This document shows positions 27,584 to 36,407 of a stretch of 64,000 nt of DNA, piece by piece. Location of the stretch: positions 124,001 through 188,000 of the forward strand of contig NZ_JAJISD010000008.1 in assembly GCF_020880995.1 (NCBI RefSeq), given 5' to 3'. A program made the position numbers and the translations under genes. Under the pieces are notes generated by a model that worked only from the letters and a program-made list of their open reading frames with translations, was not told the DNA's origin and made no database searches. Source of the stretch: Reyranella aquatilis (GTDB lineage: Bacteria; Pseudomonadota; Alphaproteobacteria; Reyranellales; Reyranellaceae). Every line of letters starts with the position of its first letter. The first letter of the stretch is position 1.

Positions 27584-28294
27584 TCAAGACTTGGCGATCC
27601 ACGCCTTGATCTTGTCGATCGTTGCCCGCTCGATGCCATTGTAGCCGTGATGGGCGCGGGCCTCGCAGTCGTCGCCGGTTGACGTGCCGCCCGCCACCTC
27701 GATCGTCTCCGCGCCATTGCTCCTGGCTGACGCCGAGGCGGAGGGCTTGGTGACCCGGCACGCATCCATCGCGTGATAGACGACGAGGTGCCGGCTCTTG
27801 AATCTCCTCGTGTCGAAGCTCGCGATCCGGTTCATCGACGAGGTATGGACGAAGCCCGCGACCATACCGTCGAGGGCCGGCGACAGGGTCATCGTCGAAT
27901 CGGTGCTGCGGCTGGTGCCGATGACGTAGACCGGGATGCTGCCGTAGCGGCGCTGGAGGTCGCGTACGATCGCCAGGATACGATCGGGTGTCGTGGTCGC
28001 GTCCGTCGATGCTGCAACGAACGGTCCTTCCGCGAATATCTCCCGCGATCGGATGAGGAAGTTGCCGGCGAGGGAAAGCGTGAGCTTGCCGTCGATCAGG
28101 CGCGGATCGAGGTTGCCCGACCCGCCGGGCATCAGGATGACACCGTAGCGCGGTGTGCCGCCGCCGGTCGTGAGCACGTAGGGAATATCCTTGCCGTCCG
28201 GCAGTCGGGCGCTCACCAGCTCGTCCCGTGCGGACGCGGTGCTCGCGGCCGTGATGCTCAGCAGAACGGCAAGACAGACCAGTCTCTTCAGCAT
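27584..28294 (-). CDS. Secreted alpha/beta-hydrolase-like protein
   Basis: This 236-residue exported protein has a signal peptide (MLKRLVCLAVLLSITAAS, cleaved near SARD). The fold shows VILMPGGSG, the nucleophile elbow IGTSRSTDS (Ser in GTSRS), a possible acid in YHAMDAC, and His in AHHGYNGIE, which fit a dienelactone-hydrolase or lipase-like alpha/beta hydrolase. Cysteines in DACRV and DDCEAR may pair. GGAGG precedes ATG 28294; the frame open to 29101 is antisense to the MFS gene. The substrate is unknown. Confidence 0.75.
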   Translation of the reverse strand: MLKRLVCLAVLLSITAASTASARDELVSARLPDGKDIPYVLTTGGGTPRYGVILMPGGSGNLDPRLIDGKLTLSLAGNFLIRSREIFAEGPFVAASTDATTTPDRILAIVRDLQRRYGSIPVYVIGTSRSTDSTMTLSPALDGMVAGFVHTSSMNRIASFDTRRFKSRHLVVYHAMDACRVTKPSASASARSNGAETIEVAGGTSTGDDCEARAHHGYNGIERATIDKIKAWIAKS

Positions 28295-28352
28295 TATTTG
28301 CGCCTCCGGACCGAGTAAGACCCTAGTGTCCGTGCAAGAGGGTTGCAAATAT

Positions 28353-28368
28353 TTAACCCATAGGTTAA
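28353..28368. promoter_or_regulatory. Operator-like palindrome TTAACC-CATA-GGTTAA
   Basis: A perfect inverted repeat with 6-bp arms and a 4-bp centre lies in the AT-rich divergent promoter region between the secreted hydrolase and the MFS transporter. Size and symmetry fit a MarR- or similar dimeric regulator site; no regulator gene is adjacent. Confidence 0.4.
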
Positions 28369-28441
28369 CAAAAACCGTCAGACATGGAGGATCGCGATCG
28401 AACGGTCTTACGGCTGGGTCATCGTCGGTGCCGGCGCCCTG

Positions 28442-29605
28442 ATGGGATGCGTCGCCATCGGTGCGCTGTTCTCTCTGGCGGTCTTCCTCCAGCCCATGTC
28501 GGACGATACCGGCTGGTCGCGCACCGGTATCTCGAGTGCCATGACCCTCGACTTTCTCACGATGGGCGTCGCGGCATTCGGGTGGGGCGCACTGAGCGAT
28601 CGCTTCGGACCGCGCGTCGTCGTGCTGTCGGGTGCGCTCCTGCTGGGGCTCGGTCTTGCGCTCGCCAGCCGCGCCACGAGCCTGCTCGAATTCCAACTCA
28701 TTTACGGGGTCGTCGTCGGCATCGCCGCCGGGGCAGTGTTCGCACCAATGATCGCGACCGTGACCGGTTGGTTCGACCGGCATCGCAGCCTTGCCGTGTC
28801 GCTGGTGTCGGCCGGCATGGGCGTCGCGCCCATGACCATCTCGCCCTTCGCCCAGTGGCTGGTCTCCGCATACGACTGGCGCACGGCACAGATGACGATC
28901 GCCATCGCGGCCTGGGTGCTGCTGGTTCCGGCGGCCCTGCTGGTCCGCCGCCCGCCGGAAGTCACGGCGGCGTCGCCCGGAATGCCGGCGGAGGGCGGGG
29001 AGGGGATGACCGTCGGACAGGCGCTGCGCTCGCCGCAGTTCATCGTGCTTTCGCTCACCTTCTTCTGCTGCTGCGCGGCGCATTCCGGCCCGATCTTCCA
29101 CACGGTGAGTTACGCACTCGCCTGTGGCCTGCCGGCCATGACGGCCGTGACGATCTACAGCGTCGAGGGACTGGCGGGGTTGGGCGGCCGAATCCTGTTC
29201 GGTCTCCTGGGCGACCGGTACGGCGCTCGGCGGATCGTCGTCCTCGGGTTGATGGTCCAGGCGGTCGGAGCCGGCAGCTACTACTTCACCCGCGATGCCG
29301 GGGAGTTCTACGCCGTCGCGGTCCTGTTCGGCATGGCCTATGGCGGCGTGATGCCCCTATACGCCGTGATCGCCCGAGAATACTTCCCAATGCGCATCAT
29401 GGGCACCGTGTTCGGCGGCGCAGCGATGATCTCCAGCCTGGGGATGGCGCTGGGGCCCGCGGCCGGCGGCTGGATCTTCGATACCTTCCACGGCTACGGT
29501 TATCTCTACATTGCATCCTTCGGCATCGGCCTCGCGGCTGTCGCGGTGGCCCTGGCCTTTCCACCTGTCCCATCGCAACGTGAAGGGGCTGTGCGGCCCG
29601 CCTGA
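28442..29605 (+). CDS. MFS transporter; coding begins upstream of the first ATG
   Basis: This major facilitator has about 12 helices, with FLQPMSDDTGWSRTGISSAMTL, motif A WGALSDRFGPRVVV and GDRYGARRIVVLG between the halves. The conserved N-terminus (ERSYGWVIVGAGAL) is encoded in frame before this ATG, from about 28397, but no ATG, GTG or TTG exists there back to the stop at 28361. GGAGG at 28386-28390 lies 6 nt before an ATC codon at 28397. An ATC start, or a mutated start, is therefore possible; the ATG at 28442 lacks a ribosome site and would cut helix 1. The substrate is unknown. Confidence 0.82.
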   Translation: MGCVAIGALFSLAVFLQPMSDDTGWSRTGISSAMTLDFLTMGVAAFGWGALSDRFGPRVVVLSGALLLGLGLALASRATSLLEFQLIYGVVVGIAAGAVFAPMIATVTGWFDRHRSLAVSLVSAGMGVAPMTISPFAQWLVSAYDWRTAQMTIAIAAWVLLVPAALLVRRPPEVTAASPGMPAEGGEGMTVGQALRSPQFIVLSLTFFCCCAAHSGPIFHTVSYALACGLPAMTAVTIYSVEGLAGLGGRILFGLLGDRYGARRIVVLGLMVQAVGAGSYYFTRDAGEFYAVAVLFGMAYGGVMPLYAVIAREYFPMRIMGTVFGGAAMISSLGMALGPAAGGWIFDTFHGYGYLYIASFGIGLAAVAVALAFPPVPSQREGAVRPA

Positions 29606-29688
29606 CGGCACCTCCACAATATTGCGCCCCCAGCGCAACGCCGGGGCTCTTCTGCGGGTTGATCGGGTAACGGAACCCGGAGTCTTCG

Positions 29689-29973
29689 ATGAAACTGGCC
29701 TTGCCTGTGCTGCTGATCCTCGCAACCGGCGTCGCCCACGCCCAGCCGCAGCGCTTCAATTCCGACTTCAGCACAATGCAGGAGTCCGGGCCGCCGGTGG
29801 CCGGCGGCAGCGGCATGACGGCCGGCCCGAACTGGAAGAACCAGGCGACGCTTCCGATGCCGGGTTCGCAGGAGATCAGCGAGCTGCCTCGCTACCCGCT
29901 TACCGACCAGCCGGTCCCGTCCAGATCGGTGGCGCCCCCGGTGCAGAGGGCTGCGCCGCGCGCCTTACGCTAA
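29689..29973 (+). CDS. Small secreted hypothetical protein
   Basis: This 94-residue protein has a clear signal peptide (MKLALPVLLILATGVAHA). The short mature region is rich in Pro, Ser and Gln and has no recognisable domain. GGAG lies 7 nt before the ATG. It ends 2 nt before the convergent stop of the cysteine desulfhydrase-like gene. The signal peptide and ribosome site support expression; the function is unknown. Confidence 0.6.
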   Translation: MKLALPVLLILATGVAHAQPQRFNSDFSTMQESGPPVAGGSGMTAGPNWKNQATLPMPGSQEISELPRYPLTDQPVPSRSVAPPVQRAAPRALR

Positions 29974-29975
29974 GC

Positions 29976-31082
29976 CTAGATGATGGCCTCGCCGTCCTGG
30001 AGGAACGCTTCCAGCGCGCGCTCGTGCGGCGCGAGGTCGAGGCCTTGGGCCGCGATCCAGTCGTCGTTGTAGTAGGTGTGCCCGTAGCGCTCGCCGCCGT
30101 CACAGATCAGCGACACCAGGGAGCCCTTGCGGCCTTCCGCCTTCATCCGCGAAGTCAGGATGCACAGCGCGACGAAGTTCGTGCCGGTCGAACCGCCGAC
30201 CTTGCGGCCGAGCAGTCGTGACAGCACCCGCATGCCGGCCAGCGATTGCGCATCCGGCACGCGCATCATGCGATCGATCATGTTGGGCATGAAGGATGGC
30301 TCGACCCGCGGGCGGCCGATCCCTTCGATGCGCGAACCGCGATCGCAAGTCGCCTGGAGGTTGCCCTTCGAGAAGGCTTCGAAGAAGGCCGAGTATTCGG
30401 GATCCGCGACGCAGAGGCGGGTGGCGTGGCGCATGTAGCGGATGTAGCGGCCGAGCGTGGCCGTCGTGCCGCCGGTGCCGGCGCTCATCACGATCCAGGT
30501 GGGGACGGGATGGGGCTCGCGGCTCATCTGCTCGAAGATCGATTCGGCGATGTTGTTGTTGCCGCGCCAGTCGGTGGCCCGCTCGGCATAGGTGAACTGG
30601 TCGACGTAGACGCCCTTCAGGTCGGCGGCGAGCTTCTCGGCGGCGGCATAGATGCCGCTTCCGTCGGCGATGAGATGACAGGTGCCGTGCCGCCGCTCGA
30701 TCTCGGCGATCTTCTCGGCCGAGGTCGAAGCCGACATCACGGCATGGAAGGGCAGGCCGAGCAGTCGCGCGAAATAGGCTTCGGAGATGGCCGTCGAGCC
30801 CGACGAGGCCTCGACGATCGGCGTGTCGTGCCGGATCCGCCCGTTGCAGATGCCGTAGAGGAACAAAGAGCGCGCCAGCCGGTGCTTCAGGCTGCCGGTG
30901 GGATGGGTCGATTCGTCCTTGAGATAGACGTCGATCCCGTCGAGCACCGGCAGGTCGAGGCGCAGGAGATGCGTATCGGCCGAGCGGCGCTGATCGTTGC
31001 GGATCAGCTCCAGCGCCTGCCGGGACCATTCGGCATCGTTGTGACGGGCTACCGCCTCGTCGAGAAGCTGCAGGTGCGTCAT
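29976..31082 (-). CDS. cds1: PLP-dependent L-cysteine desulfhydrase (Cds1-like)
   Basis: This 368-residue fold-type II PLP enzyme has the lysine in [18 protein letters not shown] (Lys66), [22 protein letters not shown] and [16 protein letters not shown] for phosphate binding. The [18 protein letters not shown] block is characteristic of the Cds1 (Rv3684-type) subgroup, which degrades L-cysteine to sulfide, pyruvate and ammonia, rather than of CysK/CysM. The gene is single and not in an assimilation operon. The exact reaction is inferred from family resemblance. Confidence 0.82.
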   Translation of the reverse strand: MTHLQLLDEAVARHNDAEWSRQALELIRNDQRRSADTHLLRLDLPVLDGIDVYLKDESTHPTGSLKHRLARSLFLYGICNGRIRHDTPIVEASSGSTAISEAYFARLLGLPFHAVMSASTSAEKIAEIERRHGTCHLIADGSGIYAAAEKLAADLKGVYVDQFTYAERATDWRGNNNIAESIFEQMSREPHPVPTWIVMSAGTGGTTATLGRYIRYMRHATRLCVADPEYSAFFEAFSKGNLQATCDRGSRIEGIGRPRVEPSFMPNMIDRMMRVPDAQSLAGMRVLSRLLGRKVGGSTGTNFVALCILTSRMKAEGRKGSLVSLICDGGERYGHTYYNDDWIAAQGLDLAPHERALEAFLQDGEAII

Positions 31083-31151
31083 GGTCCGCTCGTCCGTTTC
31101 CCGGTTCGTGCTGTCAGTCGCGACGATCTTCGCGGACGAAGGGCTCGCAGC

Positions 31152-31598
31152 TCAATATCTTTGGCAAGAAAATTCAAATACTTCCACCGACGTGTCGCCC
31201 TCTCCGAGCATGCGACCTTCAAGGTCGAATGGGCCGTTAGGACCTTTTGCCTTGTAGAGAAATCTGAAAGCACGGCCGTCGGACAGCAGGATCGACATCG
31301 CCGGATTGGTCGGTGACCCCAGCGGGTAGGTTTGAAAGGCTCTGCCTTTGATGTCCCATGCTCCCCCCTGGCCACCCGGAGTGACCTTGTCGCGGCGGAA
31401 GTCGATCTTGAAATTGGCGCCTCCGGTACTCACCGAACACCCGCCCTTGAGTGTGCAGGTGTATCTGAGGGTTTCCTTGCAGGCCACTCGGACCGCTTGA
31501 TCCCAGACAGGCTTCGTCGGAACCCAATCCTGCGCGAAAGACTCAGTCGACAGGATCAGGAGCGCAACACCGCCCAGTATCTTTGCGGCTGCCTGCAT
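31152..31598 (-). CDS. Secreted hypothetical protein
   Basis: This 148-residue protein has an N-terminal signal (ILGGVALLILSTESFA) and a small beta-rich mature domain with Cys in VACKE, YTCTLKGGCS and EFSCQRY, so two disulfides are possible. Base composition is visibly less GC-rich than in its neighbours. The ATG directly follows the formamidase stop (TAGATG) without a good ribosome site, so it may depend on coupling. Domain and function are not recognised. Confidence 0.65.
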   Translation of the reverse strand: MQAAAKILGGVALLILSTESFAQDWVPTKPVWDQAVRVACKETLRYTCTLKGGCSVSTGGANFKIDFRRDKVTPGGQGGAWDIKGRAFQTYPLGSPTNPAMSILLSDGRAFRFLYKAKGPNGPFDLEGRMLGEGDTSVEVFEFSCQRY

Positions 31599-32537
31599 CT
31601 AGCCGCCGATGATCTTCTTCTCGATCATGCAATGGATGCCCTTGTTGCCGTCCACCGTCTGCGTGACGTGCAGGTCGGCTTGCAGACTGCAGAGCATGTA
31701 GGCGTCCTCGGGCTTGAGGCCGGTCTTGGCGGTGATCAGCCGGATCATGTCGCGCAGGGCTTCCTTGGCGGCGTCGTCGAGATCCTGGTCGAAACCGTGG
31801 GTGATCCAGTGCGTCGCGGTCTCGGCGCGCGGGTTGTTGAGCTTCATGCCCTTGTGCAGGGTGAACTTGAAGGTGCCGCTGAGGCTGGTCTCGAGCGCCG
31901 TCAGGTTGACCTCGCCGTCGCCCTGGACTCCGTGGCCGTCACCGGTCGAGAACAGGCCGCCGTCGGCGAAGACGGGGAAATAGACGGTCGTGCCGACGCG
32001 GAAGTGCTTGTTGTCGATGTTGCCGCCGAAGGCGCGCGGCTCGACCGAGCTGCACTGGCCCCATTCCGGCGGCGGGGCGACGCCCATGATGCCGAAGAAG
32101 GGCTTCAGTTCGATCTCGGTGCCCCACGGCATGGTGCAGACGCCGCGGTTGGAATCGATCGGAATGTGGGTCAGGCGGAAGAAGGGGAAGTCCTCGGGCA
32201 GGGTGCCCATCAGCGGCCGCTGCACGTTCCAGCCCCAGTTGGTGCGGAACTTGATGTCGAGCACCTCTACCGCCAGCACGTCGCCGCGCTCGGCGCCTTC
32301 GACATGGACCGGGCCGGTCAGGATGTGGCGGCCGATATGCGGCTTCAGCTTGGCCAGGATTTCGCGATGCTCTGGCAGGACGTTGAACGGTTCGCCCGGC
32401 AGGATTTCGGCGGCGCCGGAGACGCAGTGGATGGTGGCCGTGTCGCCCGACTTGATGCGAAGCTGCGGCTCCAACTGGCTGTCGAAATAGCCCCAGTGGC
32501 AGGTCTCGGGCGAAGAGTGCAGCTCGTGGTTGGCCAT
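31599..32537 (-). CDS. Acetamidase/formamidase family protein
   Basis: This 312-residue member of the FmdA/AmdA family hydrolyses short amides to acid and ammonia. Typical features are VHVEGAERGDVLAVEV, NRGVCTMPWGTEIELKPFFGIMG, the NIDNKHFRVGTTVYFPVFADGGLFSTGDGH block (metal-binding region), and a C-terminal CSLQADLHVTQTVDGNKGIH. GAGG precedes ATG 32537; the longer frame to 32576 lacks support. The native substrate is unknown. Confidence 0.9.
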   Translation of the reverse strand: MANHELHSSPETCHWGYFDSQLEPQLRIKSGDTATIHCVSGAAEILPGEPFNVLPEHREILAKLKPHIGRHILTGPVHVEGAERGDVLAVEVLDIKFRTNWGWNVQRPLMGTLPEDFPFFRLTHIPIDSNRGVCTMPWGTEIELKPFFGIMGVAPPPEWGQCSSVEPRAFGGNIDNKHFRVGTTVYFPVFADGGLFSTGDGHGVQGDGEVNLTALETSLSGTFKFTLHKGMKLNNPRAETATHWITHGFDQDLDDAAKEALRDMIRLITAKTGLKPEDAYMLCSLQADLHVTQTVDGNKGIHCMIEKKIIGG

Positions 32538-32618
32538 TTCGATCCTCAAATGTAGTGTCCTGCGCCCGAAGCACATACCGTGCCCGGGGAATCATCTCAA
32601 ATCCGGGCCCAGTCTTCC

Positions 32619-33479
32619 GTGAACTACCGCCACGGCTTTCACGCCGGCAATTTCGCCGATCTGCTCAAGCATACCGCGCTCTGCGAGTTGCTCCGGCTGC
32701 TGACGGCCAAGGACAAGAAGCTGTTCGTGCTGGATACCCATGCCGGCGCGGGCGGCTACGATCTCGCCGGTTCGCAGGCGCGCCGCACGGGCGAGGCCGA
32801 AGCGGGGATCGGGCGGCTGATAGCCGAGCCCAGGACCGGGATGCCCGACGCGGTCGCGCGTTATCTCGCCGCCGTCCAGGCCTACGATCGCAAGTTCGGA
32901 CCGGCTGGCGGGACGCTGCATCGCTATCCCGGCTCGCCGCGCCTGATCCGGGCCGCCCTGCGGCCGGGCGACCGGTTCATCGCCTGCGAAAGGCACCCCG
33001 AGGAAGCCCTCAAGCTCAAGCGCGAGTTCGCCGGAGACCGCGCGGTCGAGGTGCGCCAGTCTGACGGCTACCACGCGGTGAAGGAGTTGCTGCCGCCGGT
33101 CGAGCGCCGGGCGCTGGTGCTGATCGATCCCCCGTTCGAGGCCAACGACGAGTTCGAAGTGCTCACGCGGGCGGTGCGCCACGGCCTGCGTCGCTTCGCG
33201 ACCGGCTGCTACGCGATCTGGTATCCCATCAAGGACGAGGCGCCCGTGGCGGGGTTCCTTGAATCCCTGGCGGGGGTCAAGTGCCTCGACATGCGGCTCG
33301 ACCTCGGGCCGCGTACGCCCGAAGGCAAGCTTGCGATGTGCGGCCTCGTCGTGATCAACCCACCCTGGAAGTTCGAGGAGGCGATGCGCGAGGCGCTGCC
33401 CTGGATCGCCGCGCGCCTCGGCGACGGCGTCAGGCCGACTTTCCGCGTGCCGGCTCTCGCGGCTGCGCCGCAGGCCTGA
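32619..33479 (+). CDS. rlmJ: 23S rRNA (adenine(2030)-N(6))-methyltransferase RlmJ
   Basis: This 286-residue SAM-dependent methyltransferase modifies A2030 of 23S rRNA. It begins NYRHGFHAGNFADLLKH like E. coli RlmJ, so GTG 32619 is chosen over GTG 32580. The SAM loop is DTHAGAGGYDL (39-49) and the catalytic motif is DPPF (170-173). The DYRH.FHAGN N-terminus is specific for RlmJ rather than other N6-adenine enzymes. No clear Shine-Dalgarno is present. Confidence 0.9.
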   Translation: MNYRHGFHAGNFADLLKHTALCELLRLLTAKDKKLFVLDTHAGAGGYDLAGSQARRTGEAEAGIGRLIAEPRTGMPDAVARYLAAVQAYDRKFGPAGGTLHRYPGSPRLIRAALRPGDRFIACERHPEEALKLKREFAGDRAVEVRQSDGYHAVKELLPPVERRALVLIDPPFEANDEFEVLTRAVRHGLRRFATGCYAIWYPIKDEAPVAGFLESLAGVKCLDMRLDLGPRTPEGKLAMCGLVVINPPWKFEEAMREALPWIAARLGDGVRPTFRVPALAAAPQA

Positions 33480-33503
33480 GCGGGCGATCGATCGGATGAA
33501 TCG

Positions 33504-34325
33504 TCACTTTTTCTTCGTTGCCTTGTCGGCGGATTCGGGGCGCCAGCCCCAGGCCTCGTAGGCCGCTTCGGCGATCCTCGGATCGAGCGCGTGATCCTCA
33601 AGCGTGACGCCTTCGCCCAGCGCATCGGCCACGATCTGCAGGCCCGCCAGCCGGGCGTGCATCTTCTCGTCGCTGGCCAGGAGATGCCAGGGCGCGTGCA
33701 CCGTGTCGGTCTTTTCCAGCATGTCCTGGTAGGCGTCGAGATACTGCTCGCGCTTGGCGATGTTGCGGAAGTCCTCCAGGCCGATCTTGTAGTGTTTGCT
33801 GGGTTTGCTCAGCCGCTCGATCATGCGCCGCTTCTGTTCCTCGGCGCTCACGTGCACGAGCAGCTTGACCAGACGCACGCCGTCGTCGGTGAGTTGGCGT
33901 TCGAACTCGTTGATCTCGCGATAGGCGCGCTTCCAGGCGGCCTTGTCGCACAGGCCTTCGATGCGCTCGACCAGCACGCGGCCATACCAGGTCCGGTCGA
34001 AGATCGCCCAGTTGCCGGGCGCCGGCAGCCGGTTCCAGAACCGCCAGAGATAGTGCTTGCCCTGTTCCTCGGCCGTCGGCGCGCTGATCCGGTGGACCTG
34101 CACCGATTTTGGTTCCAGTCCGGCAACCAGCCGCTCGATCAGTCCGCCCTTGCCGGCGGCATCCCAGCCGTCGATGCAGATCATCACTCGTCCGCCGGTC
34201 CGCAGATGGTGGATATGGAGGTCGAGGAGCCTCTGCTGCAGGCCCTTGAGCTGCTTTTCGTAGCTGTCTTTGTCGATCGGACCGTCGATCATCTCGATCT
34301 TGTCCAGACGCGGCCATTTGCCCAT
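33504..34325 (-). CDS. ppk2: Polyphosphate kinase 2 (PPK2 family)
   Basis: This 273-residue PPK2 enzyme transfers phosphate between polyphosphate and nucleotides. Walker A is GWDAAGKGG (53-61) and the Walker B/lid region is FDRTWYGR (109-116). HISAPTAEEQGKHYLWRFW and APWHLLASDEKMHARL are family hallmarks. Its single-domain length fits class I-III PPK2; the nucleotide preference (GDP, ADP or AMP) cannot be read here. GGAGG precedes ATG 34325. The C-terminus ends KATKKK. Confidence 0.9.
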   Translation of the reverse strand: MGKWPRLDKIEMIDGPIDKDSYEKQLKGLQQRLLDLHIHHLRTGGRVMICIDGWDAAGKGGLIERLVAGLEPKSVQVHRISAPTAEEQGKHYLWRFWNRLPAPGNWAIFDRTWYGRVLVERIEGLCDKAAWKRAYREINEFERQLTDDGVRLVKLLVHVSAEEQKRRMIERLSKPSKHYKIGLEDFRNIAKREQYLDAYQDMLEKTDTVHAPWHLLASDEKMHARLAGLQIVADALGEGVTLEDHALDPRIAEAAYEAWGWRPESADKATKKK

Positions 34326-34383
34326 CGAATCCTCCGGTGCGGATGGTGACAGCGCCGCGGGGGCGAGGCAATGCGCTCGGAGA

Positions 34384-34413
34384 TTGACAGCAGGAACCCG
34401 CGCGACGACTAAT
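34384..34413 (+). promoter_or_regulatory. Candidate promoter of the mla operon, leaderless arrangement
   Basis: A perfect -35 TTGACA (34384-34389), an 18-nt spacer and ACTAAT (34408-34413) are followed 7 nt later by the ATG at 34421. There is no Shine-Dalgarno, so transcription probably starts at or next to the start codon. Confidence 0.5.
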
Positions 34414-34420
34414 CTCGCGG

Positions 34421-35551
34421 ATGGCCGAAGCGGAACCCACAATTCGTTACACGGAGCGCGCGGGCAAGTCCGTCGTCGAGGTCGGCGGGACGTGGACCGT
34501 GTTCAGCGTGCGCGGCATCCGTGAAAAGGCCGAGAAGGCGCTTCAGGCTGCCGGGGCCGGTGCGAAGGGCCAGCGCACGGTCGACGCCACCGGGCTCGAG
34601 AAGGTCGATACCGCGGGCGCGCTCGAGATCCTGGAACTGGCCGGCGGCGGTCCCGAGGCCGAGGTGAAAACCCGCGACGAGGCGCAGGCCGCGCTGTTCA
34701 AGATCGTGCGCGAGAACATGTGCGACGCGCCCCCCGATCGTCGCGTCAACTGGTTGGCGCACTGGCTCGAGGAGATCGGGCGCGGCACGATCGATTTCTA
34801 CAAGCAGGTCATCAAGCTCTGCGCCTTCTTCGGCGAGATCCTGGTCGTCGTCGTCGAGGCGATCCTGCAGCCCAAGCGTTTCCGGCCGAGCGCCGTGGTG
34901 CGGCAGATGTACGAGGTCTGGATCCGGGCGCTGGTGATCGTCGGGGTGCTCTGCTTCCTGATCGGCGTGGTCATCGCCTACCAGGGCGTGCAGCAGCTCA
35001 AGCAGTTTGGCGCCGAGACCTTCACCGTCGAGGCGGTCGGGATCGGAATGTTCCGCGAACTTGGACCGCTGCTGACGGCCATCATCGTCGCGGGCCGCTC
35101 GGGCAGCGCCTTCACCGCCCAGATCGGCACCATGCAGGTCAACCAGGAGGTCGATGCGATGCGCACGATCGGCCTCAACCCGGTGGAATGGCTGGTGCTG
35201 CCGCGCATCACCGCGTTGCTGATCTCGATGCCGCTGCTGGCCTTCTGGGGCGACATGGCGGGCCTGCTGGGCGGCGCCGTCGCCTGCACGGTCTATCTCG
35301 ATTTCACCTTCGTGCAGTTCTTCGACCGTTTGCGCGACACCGTCGGGCCCTGGCATTTCTACACCGGCATGATCAAGGCGCCGGTGTTCGGCATCGTGAT
35401 TGCCGTGATCGGCTGCTTCGAGGGGCTTCAGGTCAGCGGCAGCGCCGAGAGCGTCGGCCAGCTGACGACCAAGTCGGTGGTCGAATCCATCTTCTGCGTC
35501 ATCGTTCTCGACGCGATCTTCTCGGTCATCTTCCTGCTCGCGGGCGTGTGA
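34421..35551 (+). CDS. mlaE: STAS-MlaE fusion permease
   Basis: This 376-residue inner-membrane permease belongs to the Mla-type phospholipid ABC transporter. Residues 1 to about 100 form a STAS-like domain (TWTVFSVRGIREKAE..., DATGLEKVDTAGALEIL), which is the separate MlaB subunit in E. coli. The rest is MlaE, with FRELGPLLTAIIVAGRSGSAFTAQIG and a MRTIGLNPVEWLVLPR loop. The start has a promoter but no ribosome site. It overlaps the ATPase gene by one base. Confidence 0.92.
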   Translation: MAEAEPTIRYTERAGKSVVEVGGTWTVFSVRGIREKAEKALQAAGAGAKGQRTVDATGLEKVDTAGALEILELAGGGPEAEVKTRDEAQAALFKIVRENMCDAPPDRRVNWLAHWLEEIGRGTIDFYKQVIKLCAFFGEILVVVVEAILQPKRFRPSAVVRQMYEVWIRALVIVGVLCFLIGVVIAYQGVQQLKQFGAETFTVEAVGIGMFRELGPLLTAIIVAGRSGSAFTAQIGTMQVNQEVDAMRTIGLNPVEWLVLPRITALLISMPLLAFWGDMAGLLGGAVACTVYLDFTFVQFFDRLRDTVGPWHFYTGMIKAPVFGIVIAVIGCFEGLQVSGSAESVGQLTTKSVVESIFCVIVLDAIFSVIFLLAGV

Positions 35552-36402
35552 TGGCCGCGGTAGCCCCGGCCAACAGCGAGGATCTGCCGCCGAAGGCCCC
35601 GCTGGCCGAGGGCGGGCAGATTTCCGATCACAGGGACGGGCGCGACGTCGTGCTGCGCCTGCGCGGAATCCGCACCCAGTTCGGCGACAAAGTCATCCAC
35701 GACAATCTCGATTTCGACTTGTTTCGCGGAGAGATCGTCGGGCTCGTGGGCGGCTCGGGCAGCGGCAAGTCCGTCTTGCTGCGGACGATCATCGGCCTCA
35801 TCCAGGCGCGCGCAGGCACGGTCGAGATGCTGGGCGTCGATACCGGAACCCTGCACGGAAAGGCCAAGCGCCAGATGCTGGCCCGCACGGGGGTGCAATT
35901 CCAGGATGGCGCGCTGTTCTCGTCGCTCACTGTGACGGAAAACATCATCGTACCGATCCGCGAGCATGCCGGGCTCGAAGAACAGACGATGCGGGAGATT
36001 GCCGCCCTGAAGGTCGCGCTGGTCGGCCTGCCCGGGGATGCGGGGGACAAGAAGCCCTCGGAACTTTCGGGAGGCATGCGCAAACGTGCCAGTCTGGCGC
36101 GGGCGCTGGCGCTCGATCCCGAACTGTTATTCCTGGACGAGCCCACCGCCGGCCTCGACCCGATCGGCGCTTCCCACTATGACGAACTCGTCAAGGGCCT
36201 GTCCCGCAACCTGGGGCTCACGATCCTGATGGTCACGCACGACCTCGACAGCCTCAGCGCCATTTGCGACCGGATCGCGGTCCTCCTCGACAAGCGCGTC
36301 GTGGTGGGTACCATGGCGGAATTGCTGGAATACGATCATCCCTGGGTCCGGGAGTATTTCCATGGACCGCGGGGTCGCGCAGCGCGGCAGGAGCATAAGT
36401 AG
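35551..36402 (+). CDS. mlaF: Mla-type ABC transporter ATP-binding protein MlaF
   Basis: This 283-residue ATPase has Walker A GGSGSGKS (67-74), a Q-loop and QFQDGALFSSLTV typical of MlaF, signature LSGGMRKRA (172-180), Walker B LLFLDEPTAGLD (192-203) and the switch in MVTHDL. The first 30 residues are a non-conserved tail. The ATG overlaps the mlaE stop by one base (TGATG). It powers lipid movement between the outer and inner membranes with the adjacent MlaE and MlaD. Confidence 0.93.
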   Translation: MAAVAPANSEDLPPKAPLAEGGQISDHRDGRDVVLRLRGIRTQFGDKVIHDNLDFDLFRGEIVGLVGGSGSGKSVLLRTIIGLIQARAGTVEMLGVDTGTLHGKAKRQMLARTGVQFQDGALFSSLTVTENIIVPIREHAGLEEQTMREIAALKVALVGLPGDAGDKKPSELSGGMRKRASLARALALDPELLFLDEPTAGLDPIGASHYDELVKGLSRNLGLTILMVTHDLDSLSAICDRIAVLLDKRVVVGTMAELLEYDHPWVREYFHGPRGRAARQEHK

Positions 36403-36407
36403 AGTCG

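Noticed and set aside
28384..29583. ATG 28384 opening a 399-codon frame over the MFS gene
   Set aside because: The frame is Arg/Gly-rich without helices, while the other frame encodes a clear MFS protein. The ATG overlaps the Shine-Dalgarno discussed for the possible ATC start.
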